Under the pieces are notes generated by a model. The model saw only the letters and a list, made by a program, of their open reading frames with translations, searched no databases and was not told the origin of the DNA. From the NCBI GenBank assembly GCA_019787685.1, contig JAHNUO010000010.1:558001-622000 (forward strand): DNA of 64,000 nucleotides. Reading direction: 5' to 3'. The DNA comes from Chiua virens. Lineage: Eukaryota; Basidiomycota; Agaricomycetes; Boletales; Boletaceae. A program made the translations under genes and the position numbers. Of the stretch, positions 12,858 to 22,600 are shown piece after piece. Every line of letters begins with the position of its first letter. Within the stretch, counting starts at the first letter, position 1.

Positions 12858-13960
12858 TCGCAGGCGATGAAGACCTCTCCATGTCGCAAAGTGCGATGGT
12901 GAGCGATATTCAGGACGTGGAGATGCATAACGTGTTGGCTGAAGTAGTGGCCATTGCTCATAAACCATTGCCATTTGTGGCTGCTAACCCAAGTCATGGT
13001 ATCAGCATTTATTCGACGACGTCGATCTCGACAGATGTCAAGGGGAAACGGTGTGCGGCGCCTCCTTCCACACTCAATCCGGCATCATCGGTGCTCTGTG
13101 CGCTTTCACAGAGTTTGTCGTCTTCACTGCAGACACATACCCCACCCAAACTGAGGGTACTCGGCACACGGACTGGGTTGCAAAGTTTGACTGCGGCTGC
13201 AGACAAGGAAAGTCCGACATAGGATGGTTCTGGTAGCGTGGGCCCTGGTGGGAACACTGACGTCCATGGCAGTGTTGGGCGACGTCAAGAGATCGCTCAA
13301 AATCTTGAAGCGGTGTGCCACCTTTGTGGATGTCCAGACGGATCAAGGGGACGATGCGGGGAGTTTGATGTTGAAGGGCTTCAGTGCAAAAGTAAGGATT
13401 TTCCCGTGTCGTCTCCGCGCAAGCAGTGTGATTTAATCTGGGTACTAGATTATGGGTGGCCTCGGATGGAGTTACAGGCACATCGTTTACCAGAACGGGC
13501 ATCCAAACGCATTGGTATCGGTATGTTCATTACACATCTCGTTCTATTCGTCGCTTAAGCAACAACGAAATCATTTCTCATTGGTGACGTAGTTTGCTAT
13601 ATGACCCTAAACCTGGTCGTTGGTATCGCATGGACTGTCGAGTGTGTTGAGAAACATGCGAAGCTACCAGTGGACAAGGAAAAGAATATCAATATGGACA
13701 TGATCAACGTCATCGGTGCCACCACAAGGTACATTCTGGTTACTTTCCTGCTCATCCCTATACTAATGTACTCGTTTTTGAAGCACCGCTGGTTCATCCT
13801 GCCTAGACATCCTGCCTCTCCAGGTCCCAACTACGAGGTACTGACGAACATGTCGTCCTTTTGCGATTCTGTTCTCACGACATAGTGTCGTAGCTCGAGA
13901 TCCAGACCTGAGTATTCAATCAAGAAGACGATCTGTCACCACTCGAGTGTACGCATCTGA
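12858..13960 (+). pseudogene. Microcephalin-like BRCT gene, copy B, broken
   Basis: This is a diverged duplicate of the gene at 1.85-3.73 kb. Homology begins at GDEDLSMSQSAMVSDIQDVE (12863) and can be followed through the serine-rich linker, the BRCT start SLKILKRCATFVDVQTDQGD and HIVYQNGHPNAL to the region PASPGPNYEVLTNMSS. Compared with copy A it has a TAG at 13219-13221 in the linker, a loss of residues around GSLMLKGFSAK where copy A has GSLFVDMLKGLGAK, and a small deletion near 13610 that shifts the frame before IAWTVECVEK. These changes make a full BRCT product unlikely. The N-terminal low-complexity exon of copy A is not recognisable upstream. Confidence 0.65.
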
Positions 13961-14519
13961 GGACTCGGAAGAGTGCATTTCCAGGCCTGCAGGAGGATAG
14001 ACGCGGCTCGTTCCTTGATATTGACTTTGCTTTAAGGTTCAGAACGGCCATGTTACGAGGGTTAGGTACGAAATGTTGTTTGTATGTCCCATGTGTGTCG
14101 ATTTTCTTCTCTCTTTCCCCGTGAACTTGGCAGAAGAGGTCGGTGTTCTTAATTAGATGGCACTTGACTTGTTTTCCTTCTTTTCATTGGAATGAAGACT
14201 CGGATAAATCAAACGAAGTTACGAACTGCCTGCTCCCGGATCCCGTGACGGCAGTTATTGGCTATGCAAAAGACAAGTCCAGTACCTGTATTTGGCGAAT
14301 TTAAGTACAACATATTGGGGATCAAGAGCAAGAATATGAAAAATACTACGAGAGCAACGAAAACAATCCGGGAAAAAGCATAGCATATAACAATTGAATC
14401 ACGCCGGCTCATGTACATAAGTTGACCTTGATAGATACGCTGCCGTCTGTTGAAGATATGACCCCAACAAGGTCTGCATCCGCACGTGCATCACCAGAAG
14501 CATCTAATACTTCTTCTCA

Positions 14520-17452
14520 TCACCAAATCCTGGAGAACCATGCGCCACGCTTCGCCCTCTGGCGGAGTGAGAAGAGAGGGGTGAAATAATGTTCACTGGT
14601 GTCGTTGAAAGCTCTGCGCAGTCGAGCACTCTCGCCATTTGTCCACCATCCAAATTCTTTGCTGAAGGTTACAGAAAGACTTTCTCCGGCTGCGAAAGGG
14701 CCAGTGAGCGGCAACACGACGATGGAAAAGACTGAACGCACTATTGTCGGAAAGATACATCAGGTATGCAGGACACGAGAGAGCGCTCGTGACGACTTTT
14801 TTGTCTTTCAGGTATCCGACTTGGAGGATCTTCGTCTGCACGAGCTGTGGAATGGATGTTGTACGGGGCATGTGAAGGATGATGAGCATGCCATGTTTGC
14901 CGCTCTGGAACTGCCAAGTCCCCTTCAAGGAAGCCGATGCAATTCCCGGAATTTGTCTGAGAAAAGGGCAGTTAGGATGCTGTAGCCAGAAAGTTTTCTA
15001 TGATTCGATGCTTACACGTCTTGATCGACAGCAAGTTCTTTTTTCTTTACATCCACCGAAGCGACAATGTAGTCCTGCTCGGTTTTGCCCAACTCTGCTG
15101 GGTGGGCGTTGATGTCAAAGTCAACGTTACTGTCGTCGAGGTGTTTCTGGAAATCTGGATTGTAGATGTTTCCCTCTACGACGAGTTCACCGTTATCATT
15201 GAGTTCTCCATAATCCCCGACCTGAGGTAGAGTATTAGCGCTGATGGCCATCGATAAGCACGATGGGAACGATTCACCTTGACGGGAATAGGGTCCAAGT
15301 TGGGCCATTTACTGGAAATTTCACGAGCAAGGACGGCAAACTTCCTGGCGATGTGGGGGGGAAGGGGACTGGGACTCTTGACGGGATCTCCGAGGACGTT
15401 CTTTTGTTCACGACTCCGTAACGCGGTATGGAGGCGGTTCAAGTGCGCATCCCTGTCTGGATGATTACTAGGGACGAAATGCAAGATTTCTTCGAGCATC
15501 GCAATATGGTGGTTAAGGTCAGTGAAGTCGGTAAGGTCGCAGCGTACATCAAAGCGTTTCAGTAGCGCAACACTCAGGGAGTGGAGATAAGGTACTCTAT
15601 CTGGGCCCTCACTCGGGACGAGTCCTAATGCTTCACCGTTGAGTGAGATAGCACGGTTTACATCGGCGAGATCCGTCGAATCGGCGCGTGAATCGAAACG
15701 CCTCAGAAGAGCAACGCCAAGGGAATGGAGGTAGGTCGTTCTGTCGGATTGCGCGCTCGGGGCGAGCTGCAAGATCTCCTCAAGTACCGTAATGTGGGAG
15801 TCAAGGCCGGTAGGGTCACTGGATAGATCAAAGCACCTGAGCAGCGCAACACTGAGGGAATGAAGATATGGCACTCTATCGGGGTGAGCACTTGGGATGA
15901 GTTGTAAAGCATCATTGCTGAGTTGGACGGAGCGATTTAGATCCGTGAGGTTGGTAGTAAGATCGGCATTCTGTTCAGAACGTCGCAGGAGTGCAACAGC
16001 AAATGCATGGAGGCACGGAGGCCTATCAACATGACCCTTTGGTACGAGCCGCTCGGCCTCCGCGATGATCTCGATGGATTTGTTGAGATCGCTGAAGTCT
16101 CTCGAGTCCTTACGTTGCTCGAACTGTATAAGCAACGACGTGCTGAGACTGATGAGGAAAGCAGCTTTATCAGGATGTCGAGGTGGGATGAGACGTAAGG
16201 CTTCTTCGTGTACCCTGACTGACTTGCTAATGCAGCTAAGGTCGCTAAGATTATCGCAATGTTGGGAGCGCATCCGTAACGCAATTCCAAGGTTGATCAA
16301 TCTATGCGGCTTGTCGAAATACCCCTCTGGACAATCACGAACGGCCATATCCAACTCCTCGAGTAGCTCGTCAAGGCCCTCGAACTTGCTCGAGCGTGCG
16401 AGTTTGTGTCGTTTGTATGTTTGGAGGACGAGATTCCTCGCTTGTTGGGCATGACTGTCTGATGGGCACGAGTGTTTGATTCTCCTCCATCAACTCCTCG
16501 ATCTTGAGGTCGGGTAACTCGTCGCAGCCCTGCCTTCCATAACGATACAAAAGGGCCTGGGCAAGGTAAAGTGATGTCGCAGGTATATCGACGTGGTTGG
16601 CAGGAAGTAACTTTAGCACTTCCCGATAAGGGGAGATGACAGACAGACAGATATCGGAGCATGTTCCGTCCAGCAGATAGCTGTTCAGCTGCGCCGTGGC
16701 AAGGTTGAATACTGCGGTAGCATAGCCATGATCCTGGCGAGTAAGGTCATCGAGAGCGGTTTTGAAATGCTCTACGGCTTTGGTGATATCTTCACCCTTA
16801 TAGTCCTGGTAGTAGCGAACGAGAGCATCATGTCCTAAATCTGTCGTATTGGATGGTTCCTCGCAGGGCTAATAACAGTTCATTGTCATTAAAGATAATG
16901 TGAATGACAGTTTCTGTGACTTACTCGACCGAAATTATGCACTGAACGAGTGTTCAAATGATCGACCAGGCATTCACCAAGAGTAAGAAAGAGTTGAGGA
17001 GCTAAGGACCCAGGTTCTCCTGAAGAGAATTCGAGCACTAGTAGTCTTGAGTAAAAGCCACTCCACTAAAACTTCAGTGCTTACAGTGGTGCGTTCTCTC
17101 AGCTAAGTCTTGTATATCAATTTCGACAGTGTGGAGAACCGCTCGGCCACCCAGGATCGGATCAGACCCGAACATAACACACAGCGACAACTGGACCTTC
17201 CTCGATGGACCAGGCCTTTAAATGATAAGCACATCCCTTCAGGCAAGTGGATGGGGGACCTCACAGAGGAAATTCCTCGATCCACTCGATAATCGGGCTA
17301 TTGACTAGGGCGAACTTGGTTGTCGTTCTCCATTCTCCATCATTCAATTGGATGTAGAATCCAAAAGGCATTCGCTTGAGGCCCGAGAAAGCATTTCCAA
17401 CTCGCAGAGCTGCAGGAAGGGTCTCAGGCTCGTACCAGATCATAATGTTCAA
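14520..17452 (-). CDS. C2-like / TPR-repeat protein fused to a conserved C-terminal domain
   Basis: The N-terminal exon at 17452-17261 (FGFYIQLNDGEWRTT, PIIEWIEEF) and the stretch near 17150-17110 (DPILGGRAVLHTVEIDIQDL) look like the C2-like domain that precedes TPR arrays in Agaricomycete proteins. Exons at about 17040-16920 and 16870-16470 (KAVEHFKTALDDLTRQDH, YLAQALLYRYG) start the TPRs. The long frame 16400-15290 holds about six repeats of near 50 residues with HPDRVPYLHSLSVALL-type motifs. The same frame continues without a stop into KFAVLAREISSKWPNLDP, and after an intron at about 15283-15227 into VGDYGELNDNGELVVEGNIY. Further exons give GIASASLKGTWQFQSGK, PAYLMYLSDN and FGWWTNGESARLRR, ending at TGA 14520. 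This second part is an independent gene at 30.6-31.6 kb, so here it is a fusion. One single-base frame change lies near 16470. Likely a scaffold protein; function unknown. Confidence 0.6.
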
Positions 17453-17639
17453 TCACGCACACTTGATAACCATCATTGTCAGCAATAAGACAGGTGTTGC
17501 GGGCGAAGGGCGGGAGCTTTTTAAAATAAGGACACCTATGCGATCCCGAATGAAAGCGTACATACGTTTTATTTCGCAGAAAGACTACCCCTAAGAGGTG
17601 TCAGTATGAAACGGTGATGTAGACATGTCAAATACTTGC

Positions 17640-18850
17640 CATTCTCATGCGTTGACACCGCACCTGGGTTTTGCAACAAGTTTTCTACGATACAATCTAC
17701 TTGCACCAAGACTTCGCACGATTGGTCCACCTATTGTATTATGAGTGTCTGAACGAATGAGAGATATTAAATCTAACTTGGTCGAGCATGTGTGTCCACT
17801 CATTATCATGTGTGATGGCGACTTCAGCGGTAGGGATCTGAAAGAAAAATCTCACTACTCAACCATGGGTTCGCATTTCCCAAGGCAAACCTTCTCTAGC
17901 AAGCGACGGTTGATTTCATCAGCATAATCAAAGGGCTGGTCAACTTTATGAGTTATGATAAATACGCAGAGATCATAGGATGAGACCGACGCGAATGGAC
18001 ATTGGTTCATGCCGGACCTCCACAGTCCTACTGCGGCGCAGGCAGTCCACGAAAGCCCAGAGCACAGAAAGACAGGAACGATCCCGTTCTCCTGAAGAAT
18101 CCTTTTTCGTGACCCGGAAGCCTCTGAGGAATATGGTTTGATTGTGTGCGCTTCCCTCGCTATGTCCGGCAGGGAAAATGGTGCCGTTGTCTGCGTTCCA
18201 TGAGTATTTCTCGGGAGGGGAGATCATTCTGTGGTGTCACTGTAATCTTTTCGGGAGGGTCATCAAAGTATCCCAGAGACCACGAGCGAGCTTTATACAA
18301 CCCAGTAATGAGTATGACTGATTTGAACGGGGCCATCATACACCATCTATATCCATGTTTTTCGGCATTTTCGCGGAACTTTTCCATTGCAGCATCTTGG
18401 AGGTTTTCGAAACGGGCACCAGACGGAAGGATGAGGATAGCCCCGGAAGAGGCTTTGGAGCGAAATACACGTGGTGCACTTAGGACAGCATGAGTATTTC
18501 CGCTTTGTGACGTTTAGCTGAATGGCACCTCGGATTATCGCAGAGATCCTCAGTAACACATGGGGATTTGATGACCATGGGGCCTGGGATTGCATGCGGA
18601 TCGATTTCTGTGTCTAACGTCTCATTGAGTTCAATGTTTTGAAAGTTGGGAGCGACACGTGAGTTGGGTTTAGCATCGGGTTTGCAGCATATGTTGCAAC
18701 AAACGTAGAATACACCATTGGGTGTCACATAACCTACATCCCCGATTTTGAGCCCCTCTCTTTGGTAACTCTCCCCAAGGTCGAGCTTGGTTTGGGTGAC
18801 AATAAGGGGTAGCCGTAGCGGTCCCTACAGTGGCTAAGACTCTCCGCATA
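17640..18850 (-). CDS. Hypothetical protein of a basidiomycete-specific family
   Basis: Read right to left the exons give KLDLGESYQREGLKIGDVGY, VTPNGVFYVCCNICC, NFQNIELNET, an insertion with PGPMVIKSP, then GAILILPSGARFENLQDAA, KHGYRWCMMAPFKSVILITG, SWSLGYFDDPPEK, and NQTIFLRGFRV. After an intron-containing stretch the C-terminus IPTAEVAITHDNEWTHMLDQ and VDCIVENLLQNPG follows. The order matches a family of hypothetical proteins common in Agaricomycetes, which begin with a KxGDVGYxxPxGxF motif and end with a THDxDW motif. I know of no assigned function. The 5' end is uncertain (start upstream of about 18800) and the stop was not fixed. It sits next to the C2-TPR gene on the same strand. Confidence 0.5.
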
Positions 18851-19667
18851 TACGCACTGTGGGGAACGGTGAGGTGTCTTCGCCTTCATTATTCTTCGCT
18901 GGTGGAGATGATGAATCTGGTCGTTACAAGACCTGGGGCTCGAGCAGGGGCCTTTGCCATGAGGCAACTGAAGCAAGGTCGACCAATCTAACCAATCAGG
19001 CCTCAGGACCACAGACCATTGATTTGAACTCCGATTACACGTGATGAAAAGGTCGCACAGCCACAACTCTTGTGTGACACTGCTGTGTGACTCAGTGACC
19101 AGGGTGACTCGGAGGCTAGTGAGGATGGATCCAGAACAGGTGGGCAAGCAATCACTGCGGATATGGAAAAGTGAATGAAGCAGAATACTGTACCACACTG
19201 TAGGAAGGAAATGCAATGGTAACTGTTGCATAAGACACTGAACAGTCACAGTGGAAGCTGAGTGATATAACATGTGTATGTATAGCAAACAGTATAAGCA
19301 CCAAGTCAACCAAGTCAACCATGCATCCTTTTCAATGATGCTGTCATATGCTGTCCATCTCTGACTCTCTGGATCCAACTCCAAAGTAGCTGACACCTTG
19401 TAGCAAAGTGGTGGGACCATGGGACAGAGACAGTACATGTAGATGCTGGTTCATACACATATGGGTGTTTGACAAAGCAACATACATGGTTTTTATTTCC
19501 CAAACCAAAATAAAACATTCTATACATATGACCTGATCTGATCCTCTCCAGACTATATGAAGTGGTTCCAAGAACACTCAACACACTTCATTTCTGCTAA
19601 TCTGTACTGTGGCATGCAGATATGTACATTCTAGGCCTTGGTGTCATTCAACTAAACAGTCATTGTT
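18851..19667. other. Spacer with short direct repeats; start of CpG-poor block
   Basis: A 234-codon minus frame (19438-18734) covers much of this stretch, but its 3' end is only the out-of-frame shadow of the gene to the left and the rest has no recognisable content. There is a short ACCAAGTCAA direct repeat near 19300. From about 19160 onward CG dinucleotides become very rare. Confidence 0.4.
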
Positions 19668-22600
19668 TTACTCAGCAATGTTTATTGCTAAAATCTTGAA
19701 AATTTTGTTTGTGGTGATAAAAAGGACAGATGGCTTACAAATAAGATTCTGGGAAATCACATCCATAATGAGCTGTGTCATTTTTTCTTCATCCTTGGAG
19801 TTGTATTGAGGAATCAGCTCAGAGATTGTTTTCTTGACTTTGTGAATTGTTCCAGATGATTCATAAAGCCTTTCTGCTATTGTGATCGGATCTTCAACAC
19901 CTTGCTGGTTCAAAAAGAAGGAATGTTCCAGGATGATGGAAATCCCTATAAATGTAAATAAATATAGTCTTTAAGTGACTGAAATTTAGTGAACACTAAC
20001 CAATGCCTAGATAAAGTGCCTTGATCCATGCAGTATCTTCAAGTTCCACAGAGGACTAAATTATACAATAGAATTTAAGGTATAAATCACTATGACAGCA
20101 GTGTGCTCACTATGGATGTGGATACTGTTAGATGTTTTGGTGGATTTTGAGGAATAGAGGGCTTGTCATATATAAATTTAAATCCACAATAGAGTGAAAA
20201 TAGTAAAATGGATAGAACATACACCTGGAGACTTCAATATCTATAAAGCTGATATTATTATCTGCATTGTATACATTCAAAGTGCCACAAACCTCCTGTA
20301 AAATAGAAGTCAAAATAAAGCAAACATAAAAATTCTATTCATACCTTCTGATTTGATCAAAAGGAATGGACATGGACACATTAGAAATCCAAGTGATTAA
20401 AAATTGTGTATAAAAAACTTACATGATCCCAAGGAATATTAAAATAAGTCAACAATTTAAAGGTCATAGATACTTGTACATACAATCTATGAATGTAGAA
20501 CAGCATTCTTTCAGAAGCCCATTCATCAATTTACAATAAGAGCACTTACATGCTATGAATAAAATGACAGGAAAACAAAGGGACCTAAATAAGCATCCTG
20601 CTAGAAGCCCATTCACAATCAGAGGACTTACAACCTATGAATGGGAGAATAGAGGTGGACATGGATGAGCATCCTTCTGAAAGCCCATTCATATACAGAG
20701 CACCTACATCCTATGAATGAGAGGACAAGGTAATGACAGAGGAGGATGGATGAGCATTCTTCTGGAAGCCTGTTCATAATTAGAGAGCACTTACAACCTA
20801 TGAATAAGAGGACAGGGGCAATGACAGAAAGACATGCATTATCATCCTGCTAGAAGCCCATTCACAATTAAAGCACTTACCCACTATAAATGAGAGGAGA
20901 GCCACAAGAACAGAGAGGCAAGAATGAGCATCCTGTCAGTGCTTGAAGCCCATCCACATTTAGAGCCCTTACTTCCTACAAATGAGAGGATAGGGGCAAT
21001 GACAGAGGGGCATGGATAAGCACCCTTCTAGATGCCCATTCAAAATTAGAGCACTTACTTCCTATGAATGAGAAGGTAAAGGCATAGATGGGGATGGATG
21101 AGCATCCTTCTAGAGCCCACTTACAATCAGATCACTTACAAGCTTGAATGAGAGGACAGGGGCATGAATAAGTATTTTTAAAGGCCATCTACAATCAGAA
21201 CACTTACTCCCTATGAATGAGAGAACAAGGACAGTGATGGAAGGACATGAATGACCATCTTGCTGAAAGCCCATTGAATCAGAACACTTACCCACTATAT
21301 AGAATAGAATAGAGACAATGAGAGAAGGGTATGGATGAGCATTCCTTTAAAGGCTACTCATATTTAGAGCACTTACTCCCTATGAAGAAGAGGATAGGGG
21401 CAATGACAAAGGGGAATAGATGAGTATTCTTCTAGAAGCTTATTTACAACCAGAACACTTACATACTATGAATGAGAGAACAGGGGCATGGACAGAGGGG
21501 CATGAGTGAGTATTCTTGTAGACATTGATTCACAATCAGAGCACTTACATTCTATTATCGAAAGAACAGGGGCATTGACAGAGAGGCATGTATAAGCATC
21601 CTGTAGGAAGCCCATTCACTATCAGAGCACTGGCACTTACTCCCTATAAAGGATAGGACATGGCATGAATGAACATCTGTCTGAAAGCCAATTCACAATC
21701 AGGGCACATACAAACTATAAAGGAACATGAGTAAGCATCCTTCTAGACATTGACTCACAATCAGAGAACTTACATTCCATTAATGAAAGGGCAGGGGCAA
21801 GGGTCAAGGGGGGCATGGATGAGCATCTTGCTGGCAGTCCATTCACAATCAGAGCACTTACCCACTATGCATGAGAGAACAGGGGCAAAGCCAGAGAGGC
21901 ATGAATGAGTATCCTTTTGAAAGTCTATTCACACTAAAAACACTTACTCCCTATAAACAAGAGGACAGAGGCAATAATAGAGATGTGTAAATGAGGATTT
22001 TTTTAAAAAGCCCATTGATAATCAGAGCACTTACAACCTATGAAGGAGAGCACAGGGGCAGGGACAAGGGGCATGGATGAGCATCCTTCTAGACACTGAT
22101 TGACAATCAGAGCACTTACATCCTATTAATGCAAGGACAAAAGCATGACCAAAAGAGCATGGATAAGCAACCTGGTAGAAGCTCATTCATAACCAGAGCA
22201 CTTACCCACTATGAATAAGAGAACAAGGGCAAGATCAGAAGAGCATGGATGAGCATCCTTCTGAAAGTCCATTTACACTGAGAACACTTACTCCCTGTGA
22301 GTAGGAGGATAGGGGTAGTGATAGAGGGGGATGAATGAGCCTATCCTGCCAGTGCTAGAAGCCCATTCACAATCAGAGCACTTACATCCTATGAATGAGG
22401 GGACAGGGACAGGGACAGATAGGCATGAATGAGCATCCTTTAGACTAAAATTCCATTTTCAATCAGAGCACTTACTTCCTATGAATAAGAAGACAGGGGT
22501 AAGGACAGAAGAGCTTGGATGAGCATTCTCCTAGAAGCCCATTTGCAATCAGAGCACTTACTCCCTATGAATTAGCCAATATGGATTAGATTTTCTTGTT

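Noticed and set aside
18734..19438. 234-codon minus-strand open frame
   Set aside because: Its 3' third is an out-of-frame shadow of the KLDLGESY..GDVGY exon, and the rest has no recognisable motif. Low stop density follows from CpG-poor, TG-rich DNA.
20095..20150. 14-nt exon between the EVCGTL exon and the exon at 20055
   Set aside because: It could not be joined to the next exon in frame. The true junction is unresolved, so it is not annotated.
20380..20483. Possible extra exon ending at the GTAAGT donor near 20420
   Set aside because: No AG acceptor exists at a workable distance upstream on the coding strand.
20484..22564. CRISPR-like array (regular repeat with spacing)
   Set aside because: Whole units are similar and there are no unique spacers of 25-40 bp. 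The host is a eukaryote, there are no cas genes, and the only variable part is three bases wide.
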